Source: Candidatus Gastranaerophilales bacterium (lineage in GTDB: Bacteria; Cyanobacteriota; Vampirovibrionia; Gastranaerophilales; Gastranaerophilaceae). Taken from it: a stretch of DNA of 64,000 bases. The stretch covers positions 1-64,000 of the forward strand of contig CAAGEQ010000022.1 of assembly GCA_900768915.1 (NCBI GenBank), in the 5' to 3' direction. The position numbers were made by a program, and so were the translations under genes. Positions 1 through 8,040 of this stretch are shown in pieces. Below the pieces are notes generated by a model, which ran no database searches, had not been told where the DNA came from, and worked only from the letters and a program-made list of their open reading frames with translations. How positions within the stretch are numbered: position 1 is the first letter of the stretch; the number at the start of each line of letters is the position of its first letter.

Positions 1-12
1 CGACATTCCCAT
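1..12 (-). CDS. Possible 5' end of a minus-strand gene leaving the window
   Basis: Read on the minus strand, an ATG at 12-10 is preceded by CAAAGGAA at 27-20, a good ribosome-binding site seven bases upstream. Only four codons (M-G-M-S) lie inside the window, so nothing can be said about the product. The call rests on the start context alone; the ATG could be fortuitous. Confidence 0.25.
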
Positions 13-258
13 ATTGAAGTTCCTTTGATTTCCCTATGCAAACACATACTATGTCTGCTTTGCATGTATTACGGAATAATGCGTAATATCTTTAATACAT
101 GGAGTTTTTTGTACAAAAAACTGTTACAAAAATTTACATATTTTTTAAAGAAATAAGTAAAATTTTTACAAAATTTAATAAAAATGTTTAGTAATATGTC
201 CTTTTTTATTTTTTTCTTTAAAAATTTAAAGTTTTAATTTGTTAAATTGATTCGCAAC

Positions 259-296
259 GATTTTGTATATTTTTAATGTTTCAAAATCACTCAAAC
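259..296 (+). repeat. Hairpin-bearing dispersed repeat, copy A
   Basis: A 38-base element that recurs at 9548-9587 with the same bases except for two extra T in the loop. Its ends contain GATTTTG and CAAAATC, which can pair into a 7-bp stem. Both copies follow a TTCGCAAC motif, directly in this copy and about 100 bases upstream in the other. Confidence 0.8.
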
Positions 297-430
297 TGTC
301 TTGAATTATTCGGGATTTCGAAAAAGCGTGATTTTACTCAACCTAACGGGTTAGACACTACGTGTCGTCACTACCTCTCACAAAATAATACTTAATTATT
401 TTGTTCGGCAGAGTCGAAAATCCGTTCCTA

Positions 431-506
431 GTAATGACATAGTTTAATAAGTGAGAAGTGAAATTCGACCTTAACGTAATGAACCATCATTGTTTTATTC
501 TGCTCT
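431..506 (+). repeat. 75-base duplicated block, copy A
   Basis: Begins GTAATGACATA and ends TTGTTTTATTCTGCTC. The same block, with scattered substitutions, recurs in the same orientation at 754-829. The nearly invariant part is the ATTCGACCTTAA(C/T)GTAATGAAC core (given here in two halves: ATTCGACCTTAA and GTAATGAAC). Confidence 0.85.
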
Positions 507-728
507 ATGTTGAGGTGTTTGAGTGAATTTACTAACATATTAAAATATTTGTAAATTCACGAGTTCCGAAACTCTATGCAGAATAATTACTTATGATGTG
601 TGAATGAAGTTCAGGTCAGGAGTTTCTTTTGTTTCGTTTTCTTGTCGGCACAAGAAAATGAAAGTAACAATTAAACAAATTAAAAACTTTACATAGATTC
701 CGAAACAAGTTCGGAATGACTCTATACT

Positions 729-761
729 GGATTACTTCGTCGCTCTGCTCCTCGTAATGAC
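729..761 (+). repeat. Widespread intergenic repeat (EEQSDE-coding type)
   Basis: The bases run GGATTACTTCGTCGC then TCTGCTCCTCGTAATGAC, the reverse complement of the GTCATTACGAGGAGC...GAAGTAATCC pattern known from intergenic repeats of many unrelated bacteria. Minus-strand translation gives CHYEEQSDEVIQ, a signature of mis-annotated small ORFs. A related but diverged stretch lies at 9671-9715. Confidence 0.75.
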
Positions 762-829
762 ATAATTTAACAATTGACAAATAAAATTCGACCTTAATGT
801 AATGAACAATCATTGTTTTATTCTGCTCA
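754..829 (+). repeat. 75-base duplicated block, copy B
   Basis: Second copy of the block at 431-506, same orientation, lying directly downstream of the EEQSDE-type repeat. The two copies are about 320 bases apart, so the spacer seems to have grown by local duplication. Confidence 0.85.
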
Positions 830-899
830 TTGTCAAACATAATCTATATAAAACAAACAAGAAACTTAGTAAAAAAACTTAAAGAATATTCAAGTTTAC

Positions 900-928
900 T
901 TTACAAATAGTTTAAACTTTTGTACAAT
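900..928 (+). promoter_or_regulatory. Promoter of rimP-nusA
   Basis: TTTACA at 900-905 and TACAAT at 923-928 with a 17-base spacer fit a housekeeping sigma promoter. Predicted transcription starts near 935, only about 15 bases before the leader hairpin at 951-974. Confidence 0.75.
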
Positions 929-950
929 AATATTGTGAAGTTTTTCAAAA

Positions 951-979
951 AAAGAACGGATTTATCCGTTCTTTTTTTT
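951..979 (+). terminator. Leader terminator/attenuator before rimP
   Basis: AAAGAACGGA (951-960), loop TTTA, TCCGTTCTTT (965-974), then further T to 979: a perfect 10-bp stem with a T tract. It sits between the promoter at 900-928 and the rimP start at 994, so it is in the 5' leader rather than at the end of a gene. NusA acts at such hairpins, so an autoregulatory attenuator is likely. Confidence 0.8.
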
Positions 980-993
980 CAATAAGGAGAGCT

Positions 994-1476
994 ATGAAAC
1001 AAGAAATCAATAGACATGAAATTATAGAAAAAATAACACCTCTTATTGAAAATACTGCAATGAGATATGATTTAATACCAATCGAAATCGATTTTTCTAA
1101 AGAAAATCATCGTTGGTTTTTAAGAATTTATCTATATTCACACAAGAGGGGAATAACTCTTGACGATTGCGAAAACGTAACAAGAAGTCTTAATGATTTC
1201 CTTGATGAACTTATTCCTGTAAAATATTACCTTGAAGTATCTTCTCCAGGGTTAGAAAGAAAATTCAAATCTGATAAAGAATTTGAAATTTTTAAAGGAA
1301 GAAGAGTAAGCATAAAACTTAAACAACCTTTAGAAAACGAAACTGAACGTATTTTTAAAGGCGAAATTGTTGATTGGGACGAAACACACGGACTAACATT
1401 CTTTAGATTTGATGATGCAAAGGAACTTGTTATCCCAAAAGAAAATATTCAATCAGCAAAACTTTATGTAGATTAA
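994..1476 (+). CDS. rimP: Ribosome maturation factor RimP
   Basis: RimP assists late maturation of the 30S ribosomal subunit in the cytoplasm. The 160-residue length is typical. The hallmark segments are visible: ITLDDCENVTRSL at 54-66 and YYLEVSSPGLER at 78-89 of the N-terminal domain, followed by the Sm-like C-terminal domain. The start is supported by AAGGAGA at 984-990. It is the first gene of the rimP-nusA unit, a gene order conserved in most bacteria, and lies just behind a leader terminator. Confidence 0.96.
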   Translation: MKQEINRHEIIEKITPLIENTAMRYDLIPIEIDFSKENHRWFLRIYLYSHKRGITLDDCENVTRSLNDFLDELIPVKYYLEVSSPGLERKFKSDKEFEIFKGRRVSIKLKQPLENETERIFKGEIVDWDETHGLTFFRFDDAKELVIPKENIQSAKLYVD

Positions 1477-1509
1477 AAACAAATGCCCTATGGCAGGAAG
1501 GATTATAAA

Positions 1510-2745
1510 ATGATAAAAGTAACAGGTCTTTACGAAGCATGTGAAGAATTAGAAAGAGAACGTGGCATATCAAAAGATGATATTATTGAAGCACTTAAAG
1601 ATTCAATGGTAGCGGCTTACAAACGTCACTTACGTATAAAAGAAGCAACAAATATTGAAGCAATATTAGTTGAAGAAACTAGTGAAATTGGTATTTTTAG
1701 AACAAAGGTTGTTGTTAACGAAATTTCTGACCCTGACACTGAAATTCCATTAGATGAAGCAAAAGAAATTGATGATGAAGTTGAAGTTGATGATGAAGTT
1801 AAAATCGAAGTAACTCCTGAACAATTCGGTAGAATTGCTGCTCAAACAGCAAAACAAGTCCTTACTCAAAGAATTAGAGATGCTGAAAGAAATAACATTC
1901 TAAATGAATTTTTAGAAAAGAAAGGTACTTTAACAACTGGTATTATTCAACGTGTTGAAGGCAGAAACGTAATCGTTAACATCGGTAAGACTGATGCTAT
2001 CATGCCACAAAGAGAACAAATTCCAGGAGAATACTACAAAGTTGGTAACAGAATCAGAGTTTTCGTTCTTAACGTAAAAGAAACAAGCAGACTTCCACAA
2101 GTTATTGTTTCTCACGCACACGCAGAAATCGTTAGAGAATTGTTTGAACTTGAAGTACCTGAAATTGAAGACGGTATTGTAGAAATCAAATCTATTGCTC
2201 GTGAAGCAGGATACAGAACTAAACTTGCGGTTTGGTCTAACGATGAAGAAGTTGATAGTGTAGGTGCTTGTATCGGACCTAGAGGTAGCCGTATTCAAAC
2301 AATCGTTGGAGAACTTAAAAACGAAAAAATTGATATCGTTCGTTGGTCACCAGATCCTGTTGAATATATTGTAAATGCTATCGCTCCTGCTAGAGTTGTT
2401 TCAGTTGATATTATGGCTGACGACGAAGATGCACACGAAGCAATGGTTGTTGTACCAGATGACCAACTTTCATTGGCTATCGGTCGTGACGGTCAAAACG
2501 TTAGATTGGCTCACAAACTTACTCATTGGAAGATAGACATCAAGAGTGTTTCTCAAATGGAACAAGCTGAAGCTGAAAATATCAAGAACTATTCTGAACC
2601 TGAAGAAGTAGTTGAAGATAATGAAATCGAAGAACACGATGAACTTCAACAAGAAATCGAAGAAGAAATGAATCAACAAGCAGTTGATGCTGATGATTTA
2701 GTTACAGACTCAGAAGACGTTTCTGAAGATAACAGCGAAGAATAA
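1510..2745 (+). CDS. nusA: Transcription termination/antitermination factor NusA
   Basis: NusA binds RNA polymerase and modulates pausing, termination and antitermination. The chosen start is ATG 1510 (411 residues) because AGGAAGGA at 1495-1502 precedes it; an in-frame ATG at 1483 has no such site. Domains in order: polymerase-binding N-terminal domain (about 1-125), S1 RNA-binding domain (about 139-203), KH1 with GPRGSR at 256-261, and KH2 with AIGRDGQNV at 323-331. A strongly acidic tail runs from about 350 to the end, possibly playing the part of the acidic repeats found in some NusA proteins. It follows rimP by 33 bases and ends in a terminator at 2769-2801. Confidence 0.96.
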   Translation: MIKVTGLYEACEELERERGISKDDIIEALKDSMVAAYKRHLRIKEATNIEAILVEETSEIGIFRTKVVVNEISDPDTEIPLDEAKEIDDEVEVDDEVKIEVTPEQFGRIAAQTAKQVLTQRIRDAERNNILNEFLEKKGTLTTGIIQRVEGRNVIVNIGKTDAIMPQREQIPGEYYKVGNRIRVFVLNVKETSRLPQVIVSHAHAEIVRELFELEVPEIEDGIVEIKSIAREAGYRTKLAVWSNDEEVDSVGACIGPRGSRIQTIVGELKNEKIDIVRWSPDPVEYIVNAIAPARVVSVDIMADDEDAHEAMVVVPDDQLSLAIGRDGQNVRLAHKLTHWKIDIKSVSQMEQAEAENIKNYSEPEEVVEDNEIEEHDELQQEIEEEMNQQAVDADDLVTDSEDVSEDNSEE

Positions 2746-2768
2746 TTATTATAGATTATTTAACACAT

Positions 2769-2801
2769 AAAAAGACCGGTTTAAACAAATCGGTCTTTTT
2801 T
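2769..2801 (+). terminator. Rho-independent terminator after nusA
   Basis: AAAAAGACCG (2769-2778) pairs with CGGTCTTTTT (2791-2800) around a 12-base loop, and the 3' arm supplies the T tract. It lies 24 bases past the nusA stop codon. Confidence 0.85.
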
Positions 2802-2811
2802 ATTATAAAAA

Positions 2812-2840
2812 ATGATAAAAAATAGCGACCTTTCGGTCGC
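2812..2840 (-). terminator. Terminator of the minus-strand 5'-nucleotidase-like gene
   Basis: On the minus strand GCGACC-GAAA-GGTCGC (2840-2825) forms a 6-bp stem capped by a GNRA-type loop, followed by TATTTTTTATC. It is convergent with the nusA terminator. Confidence 0.75.
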
Positions 2841-2879
2841 ATATATAATTTCTCCCATAATATTTCATTTAACATTTTT

Positions 2880-4601
2880 CTAATCAACAATGTTGATTCT
2901 ACCTGTAATATTAATATCAATAGGTTGTTCAGAATGTTTAATATAATCAGAAATCAACTTATCTTCACTAAAATCAAATCTTTTTTCAGCATGTTCTAAT
3001 TGATTTAAAGATGGAATACCATCACCACCACGCATTACAAAATCATCTGCTGCAACTCTGTAAACCTTATTTGGATTTGGATTATTTACATCAATCTTAG
3101 TTTCCTTACCATCTTTATCAGTATAGGTCATATCTAACAATTCACCAGTACCTTTTTTAACAGTATATGTTAAACCTGAAGCATAAAATAATCCTGGTTT
3201 TCCATTCTTATCTACAACTGATTTACAACCTGCTTTTATACCGTCAACAAGGTCTTTTTCGTTTACTGGACAAATACACATACCGTCACCGAATGGTGAA
3301 ATAGATTTTGTATCAGAAGTATCAATTTCTCCTGGTTCAAATGCATTACGAATATTACCAGCATTTACTAAACCTATATCAACATTCATTTCTTTTCTAA
3401 TAGCATCTGCTACAAAGTTTGCATGCGGATTTTCAACACTCAAACGTTGTTTTGGAGCAGGTAATACAGAACGAATAGTACCTAATTTTTCAGGTTGTCC
3501 CATAATATCATCAAATACTTTTTTATAAATCAAGTTCTTTGGACGTTTACTTGTTTCATACAAAGTGTTTGTACCATCAACTAATACACCGTTCTTATCA
3601 AATACTAGTTCAGTTTTACCATAATAATTACCATCTTTTTCAGCATTTGTAATCAATACTGGTTCTTTTGATGTTGACAAGAATAAATTTTCACCAGGAA
3701 CGATACCATCTACATAAGTATGAGAATGTCCACCGATAATAACATCAATACCTGATGTTCTTTGAGCAATTTCTCTATCTGCCAAATGACCTACATGAGA
3801 TAACAAGAATATTTTATTAACGCCTTGTTTTTGTAGTTCATCTGCTTCTTTTTGGATACCTTTAATAGTTTCAGGTAAATCATCAACTTTAAAATCTTCA
3901 TAATTTTCTGGGTGAGTCATACGAGTACGCATATCAACAGGAGCAATACCAATTACACCATACTTAACTCCCTTATAATCACCGATATATGAATCTGCTA
4001 ACTTTTCATTAATATATGCTCCATTTTCTTTTGATTGACCTTCTTTTGAAGTCACATCTTGATTAAAGTTTTTAGCCATATATTTCATTTTTAAATTATC
4101 AGTTAATTCATCAAAATTCTTTTCTGACATATCAACATCATGATTTCCTAGTGCTGATGCTTCAATATTTTCACCGTCCATATATGCACAAACACACTTA
4201 TTAACTTCTTGGTTTCTATCATCACCAATCATGTTGTCACCACCAGAAAATCTAAGATCACAATCTTGAAGTGCATCAGCAATCTTTTCTAATTTCAAAT
4301 ATTGTCCGTGTAAATCATTCAAATATCCAACCTTCAATTTAGTTGTTCCATCTGGTTGAATCGGAGATTTTTCATTTTTTACTTCATTTTTTTGTTTATC
4401 ATTAACATTAGAAACAAAATAATTCAATCCTGGAGATTTAACATCTTTATCATAAACACTAGCAACAGGTTCCGTTACTGTTTTTTTATTATCAACATTC
4501 TTTTGTGTATTATCATCAGCACCTAATTGAGGTAACTCTTTTGTTTGAACATAACCTGATCTACGAGTAGTTTGAATATTATTAGAAGAAAAATTAATCA
4601 T
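2880..4601 (-). CDS. 5'-nucleotidase/2',3'-cyclic phosphodiesterase-like metallophosphatase without signal peptide
   Basis: UshA/YfkN-type enzymes hydrolyse nucleotides with two metal ions, normally outside the cytoplasmic membrane. Using ATG 4601 (AAAGGTG upstream; a GTG two codons earlier is less likely) the protein has 573 residues. Metal motifs are all present: NDLHG at 95-99, GGDNMIGD at 120-127, GNHD at 152-155, SHVG at 268-271 and GGHSHT at 290-295. The C-terminal nucleotidase domain spans about 370-540 with NPHANF and GNIRN. The N-terminus, MINFSSNN, then a low-complexity linker to about residue 85, is not a Sec signal, which is odd for this family. It is monocistronic, with its own terminator. 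Confidence 0.88.
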   Translation of the reverse strand: MINFSSNNIQTTRRSGYVQTKELPQLGADDNTQKNVDNKKTVTEPVASVYDKDVKSPGLNYFVSNVNDKQKNEVKNEKSPIQPDGTTKLKVGYLNDLHGQYLKLEKIADALQDCDLRFSGGDNMIGDDRNQEVNKCVCAYMDGENIEASALGNHDVDMSEKNFDELTDNLKMKYMAKNFNQDVTSKEGQSKENGAYINEKLADSYIGDYKGVKYGVIGIAPVDMRTRMTHPENYEDFKVDDLPETIKGIQKEADELQKQGVNKIFLLSHVGHLADREIAQRTSGIDVIIGGHSHTYVDGIVPGENLFLSTSKEPVLITNAEKDGNYYGKTELVFDKNGVLVDGTNTLYETSKRPKNLIYKKVFDDIMGQPEKLGTIRSVLPAPKQRLSVENPHANFVADAIRKEMNVDIGLVNAGNIRNAFEPGEIDTSDTKSISPFGDGMCICPVNEKDLVDGIKAGCKSVVDKNGKPGLFYASGLTYTVKKGTGELLDMTYTDKDGKETKIDVNNPNPNKVYRVAADDFVMRGGDGIPSLNQLEHAEKRFDFSEDKLISDYIKHSEQPIDINITGRINIVD

Positions 4602-4680
4602 ACACACACCTTTACCTTACTGATATAATGTAACTCCAAAATATTTTTTGCTAGTAAAAACATGATTTTTTAAAAAAAAT

Positions 4681-5295
4681 TTACATTGATAAATATTTCA
4701 GAGCTTCACGTAATAATTCCTCTGAATCGTCTTTATTTTCGCATTTTCCCATTACCACTTTATATGCTGTATTTATCTCATCATCAGTATAACCTAATGA
4801 TAACAATATTGAAGTTGTTTCCTGACATGCCGGAGATAACTCAATATTAGAAAACTTGTTTGGAACTGCTGTAATATTTGCTTTTATAAGTTTATCACGC
4901 AATTCTAATATAATCTTTTGTGCTAACTTTGTACCAACACCCTTTGCAAGAGTAAGTTCTTTATATTCTTCATTGATAACAATAGAAATCAAATCACAGG
5001 CATCAAACCTACCAAGTAATGCCAAAGCCATTTTCACACCGACACCTGATACAGAAATCAAATAATTAAAAATATCTCTCGTTTCTTTCTTCAAAAAACC
5101 ACACAAAGACATTGAATCTTCTTTATGTATCAATTTTGTATAAATCTTCAATTCGGTTTCATTACCAATACCAGTATTAAAATCTAATTCAGACACTTCG
5201 ACACTATAACCAATACCAGCAACTTCAACTATAAAATAATATCCGTTATTGTTGCTATATTTTTCTGCCAAAATACCTTTTAGATATTCAAACAC
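4681..5295 (-). CDS. ruvA: Holliday junction branch-migration protein RuvA
   Basis: RuvA binds Holliday junctions and recruits the RuvB motor. At 204 residues it has normal length, with the OB-fold domain at 1-62, two helix-hairpin-helix motifs (SGVGVKMALALL near 83-95 and GVGTKLAQKI near 118-127) and the RuvB-interacting C-terminal domain (LLSLGYTDDEI). Translation starts at GTG 5295, with AAAGGAG seven bases upstream; this lies inside the end of dxr, a 16-base overlap, so the two are translationally coupled. It is the last gene of the tyrS operon. Confidence 0.96.
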   Translation of the reverse strand: MFEYLKGILAEKYSNNNGYYFIVEVAGIGYSVEVSELDFNTGIGNETELKIYTKLIHKEDSMSLCGFLKKETRDIFNYLISVSGVGVKMALALLGRFDACDLISIVINEEYKELTLAKGVGTKLAQKIILELRDKLIKANITAVPNKFSNIELSPACQETTSILLSLGYTDDEINTAYKVVMGKCENKDDSEELLREALKYLSM

Positions 5296-6431
5296 TGATA
5301 ACTCCTTTGAATAAGTTCTTTTGTTTTAATTCTAACTTCTTTATCAATATCAAAAATTTCTTTTATAGATGGAGTCTTAACAACGTTATGTTCTGAATAT
5401 ATTTTTTCAGTTATTTCATAAATATCAAACAATTTAATTCTTCCATCTAAAAATGCAAATACCGCTTCTTCATCAGCAGCATTCAAAGCAACTGTTGCAG
5501 AACCACCTGTTCTACCTGCAGAATATGCCAAATTCAAGAATCCAAATTTATCGTAATCAGGTGCTAAGAAATCCAATCTAGCGATTTCAGAGAAACTGAA
5601 ACTTCTTGATTTAATCCCCTCAAAACGTTCAGGATAACATATCGCATACTGAATAGGAATATGCATACTAGGCAAACCTAATTGAGCAATAACACTACCG
5701 TCAACATATTCAATAGCGGAATGAACAATACTTTGTGGATGAACAACAACATCAATCTTGTCATAAGGCATATTAAACAAATGATGTGCTTCAATCACTT
5801 CTAAGCCTTTATTCATCAAAGTAGCACTATCAACAGTAATTTTTCTACCCATATTCCAACGTGGATGAGCAAGTGCTTGTTCTACAGTTGCATTCTTCAT
5901 ATCATCAATTGTTTTATATAAGAATGGCCCACCTGATGCTGTTATAATAAGTTTTGAAACTTGTGCTATATCTTTTATACACTGGTGAATTGCACAATGT
6001 TCACTATCAACAGGAACAATGTCAACACCATTTTCTTTCGCTAATTTCATAACAATATCACCAGCCATTACAAGTGTTTCTTTATTCGCTAAAGCAATAT
6101 TGATATGATTTTTAATAGCAGTAATAGTCGGTTCTAAACCAATCTTCCCAGATACAGCAACCAATATAATATCATTTTCAGTATTTGAGCATATTTCATC
6201 TAATCCCTCAGTACCAGACAAAACCTTATCACAACCGATAACTTTATCAGCATTTTTAGATACACAAACAGATTTTGGGTGAAACTTTGCAATTTGTTCA
6301 TTTAACAAATCAATATTACCACCGGCAGACAACGAAATAATTTCGAATTTGTCACCTAATTTTTCAATAACCTCTAACGCTTGTGTCCCAATAGAGCCAG
6401 TAGAGCCCAAAATACTAATTTTCTTTTTCAT
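5280..6431 (-). CDS. dxr: 1-deoxy-D-xylulose 5-phosphate reductoisomerase
   Basis: This enzyme catalyses the NADPH-dependent second step of the MEP isoprenoid pathway. The NADPH loop GSTGSIG is at residues 9-15 when translation begins at ATG 6431 (383 residues); an in-frame TTG at 6452 would add seven residues not seen in the family. The metal-binding PVDSEHCAI segment and the SGGPF and HPRWNMG catalytic stretches follow. No clear ribosome-binding site precedes the ATG, but a minus-strand TATAAT at 6446-6441 ends nine bases before it, so a near-leaderless internal transcript is possible. It follows cysE by 62 bases. Confidence 0.95.
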   Translation of the reverse strand: MKKKISILGSTGSIGTQALEVIEKLGDKFEIISLSAGGNIDLLNEQIAKFHPKSVCVSKNADKVIGCDKVLSGTEGLDEICSNTENDIILVAVSGKIGLEPTITAIKNHINIALANKETLVMAGDIVMKLAKENGVDIVPVDSEHCAIHQCIKDIAQVSKLIITASGGPFLYKTIDDMKNATVEQALAHPRWNMGRKITVDSATLMNKGLEVIEAHHLFNMPYDKIDVVVHPQSIVHSAIEYVDGSVIAQLGLPSMHIPIQYAICYPERFEGIKSRSFSFSEIARLDFLAPDYDKFGFLNLAYSAGRTGGSATVALNAADEEAVFAFLDGRIKLFDIYEITEKIYSEHNVVKTPSIKEIFDIDKEVRIKTKELIQRSYQCLNI

Positions 6432-6493
6432 AATAATTAAATTATACTTCAAAGATAAAAGGGATACATATAGACGTTACAAATAGTTAACAA

Positions 6494-7150
6494 TTATTTG
6501 TGTTTTTCTTCAAGTTCAGAAACACGACTTTGCATATCTAAAATTTCATATTTTAATCTATTTAATTCACAAGTAACAGGGTCTGGTATTCTATTATGCA
6601 TTAATACCCCATCAGGATTAATGAATTTTTGTTGAACCACTCTACCTGGAACACCAACGACTGTACAATGTTCCGGTACATTATCAACAACAACTGAGCC
6701 GGCACCAACTCTTACATTGTCACCAATTTTTATATTACCCAACACTTTTGCACCTGCACCAATAATAACATTATTTCCAATTGTTGGATGACGTTTTCCA
6801 TGTTCTTTTCCTGTACCACCTAAGGTAACTTGTTGGTATATCAATACATCATTGCCAATAATTGTAGTTTCACCAATTACGACACCCTCACCATGGTCAA
6901 TGAATAATCTCTCACCAATTTGAGCAGATGGGTGAATTTCTATACCTGTAATAATTCTTGTAAGATACGAAATATACCGTGGTATAAAAGGAACACCCCA
7001 ACATTTTAATTTGTGAGCAATCCTATGAGATAACAAAGCCTGAAATCCTGGATAACAAAAAATAACTTCCCATATATTATTTGCGGCAGGATCATTCTCA
7101 TATATAACTTTAATATCTTCTTTTATTTTTTTTAATGCTCTAAGTAACAT
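6494..7150 (-). CDS. cysE: Serine O-acetyltransferase
   Basis: CysE makes O-acetylserine from serine and acetyl-CoA, the first step of cysteine synthesis. The 218-residue protein has the N-terminal helical domain (1-70) and a left-handed beta-helix of hexapeptide repeats (about 75-190), including the active-site FIDHGEGVVIGE and GGTGKEHGKRHP. The C-terminal tail carries an unusual helical extension (about 190-218) rather than the short Ile-terminated tail that binds CysK in many species. Its ATG overlaps the cysK stop (TAATG), which indicates coupled translation with the next enzyme of the pathway. Confidence 0.95.
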   Translation of the reverse strand: MLLRALKKIKEDIKVIYENDPAANNIWEVIFCYPGFQALLSHRIAHKLKCWGVPFIPRYISYLTRIITGIEIHPSAQIGERLFIDHGEGVVIGETTIIGNDVLIYQQVTLGGTGKEHGKRHPTIGNNVIIGAGAKVLGNIKIGDNVRVGAGSVVVDNVPEHCTVVGVPGRVVQQKFINPDGVLMHNRIPDPVTCELNRLKYEILDMQSRVSELEEKHK

Positions 7151-8040
7151 TAATCAAACAACTCCGTTGATAAATATCTTTCACCAAAGTCACAAATAAT
7201 TGTAACAATTTTCTTATCAGGATATTTTTCAGATAACATCTTTGCTGCTACAACATTTGCACCAGATGAAATACCACACAATATGCCATGTGTTTTTGCT
7301 AATTCTCTTGCTTCTTTAATTGCAACATCACCCTCTATATCAAGCACACCATCTAAATTACCTGAACTATAAATATCCGTAACAAAATTTGCACCAATAC
7401 CTTGAATTTTGTGAGGTCCAGCAACACCATCTGTCAACAATGGACTTTCCTTTGGTTCAACACCGAACACTTTTGCTTCAGGTTTTAATTTGCTTAAACC
7501 ATTTTTGATACCAACAGCAGTACCACCAGTACCAATACCTGCTACAACAATATCAACATCACCGTCAGTTGCTTCAAAAATTTCTTTTGCAGTACCGACT
7601 TCATGTGCATAAGGATTTGCAGGGTTAGAAAACTGCATAGGCATAAACGAATTTTCATATTCTTTTAACAATTCTTGAGCCTTTGCTACTGCACCTTTCA
7701 TACCCTCTGATTTTGGAGTTAAAACTAATTCAGCACCATAAGCCTTAATAAGTTTTTTTCTTTCATCAGACATGTTTTCAGGCATTACAATGATAATTTT
7801 CAAACCTAAAACTGCACAACACATAGCAAGTCCAACACCAGTATTACCACTTGTAGGCTCAATAATAACAGTATCTTTGTTTATTTTACCATCTTTTATT
7901 GCACAGTTAATCATAGAGTATGACGCCCTATCCTTAACAGAATTAGACGGATTATAAAACTCCAATTTTAGTGCAATATTGTCATTATATTTAACTAATG
8001 GAGTATTACCTATCAACTCTAAGACGTTTGAATATATCAT
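7150..8040 (-). CDS. cysK: Cysteine synthase (O-acetylserine sulfhydrylase)
   Basis: This PLP enzyme replaces the acetyl group of O-acetylserine with sulfide. The PLP lysine is K36 in NPSNSVKDRASY, the substrate loop is PTSGNTGVGLA, and the phosphate-binding loop is GIGTGGTAVG. The length of 296 residues is slightly short for CysK, which is usual for compact CysK/CysM forms. It overlaps tyrS by four bases (ATGA) and cysE by one, so tyrS-cysK-cysE are tightly coupled. Confidence 0.95.
   Translation of the reverse strand: MIYSNVLELIGNTPLVKYNDNIALKLEFYNPSNSVKDRASYSMINCAIKDGKINKDTVIIEPTSGNTGVGLAMCCAVLGLKIIIVMPENMSDERKKLIKAYGAELVLTPKSEGMKGAVAKAQELLKEYENSFMPMQFSNPANPYAHEVGTAKEIFEATDGDVDIVVAGIGTGGTAVGIKNGLSKLKPEAKVFGVEPKESPLLTDGVAGPHKIQGIGANFVTDIYSSGNLDGVLDIEGDVAIKEARELAKTHGILCGISSGANVVAAKMLSEKYPDKKIVTIICDFGERYLSTELFD

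Larger units (their letters stand above)
13..899. other. Repeat-rich noncoding spacer
   Basis: About 890 bases without a credible gene. It contains an imperfect inverted repeat at 63-71/93-101 followed by a T run, a hairpin at 381-403 (CAAAATAAT/ATTATTTTG), a duplicated block of about 75 bases (431-506 and 754-829), a hairpin-bearing element shared with the spacer at 9.5 kb, and a CGTCGCTCTGCTCCTCGTAA-type repeat at 729-761. The only longer reading frame (minus, 616-840) translates this repeat into the familiar EEQSDEVI...PNLFRNL pattern and is not a gene. The spacer separates an unseen gene to the left from the rimP-nusA transcription unit. Confidence 0.8.

Noticed and set aside
63..110. Inverted repeat 63-71/93-101 followed by six T as a terminator
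   Set aside because: The 21-base loop and the weak AT-rich stem make it a poor terminator, and the likely gene to the left runs in the other direction.
616..840. Minus-strand reading frame of 74 codons
   Set aside because: Its translation contains CHYEEQSDEVIQ and PNLFRNL, the signature of a nucleotide repeat read as protein. It spans copy B of a duplicated intergenic block and has no ribosome-binding site.
1930..2298. 122-codon minus-strand frame inside nusA
   Set aside because: It lies wholly within conserved S1/KH coding sequence of nusA and has no plausible start context.
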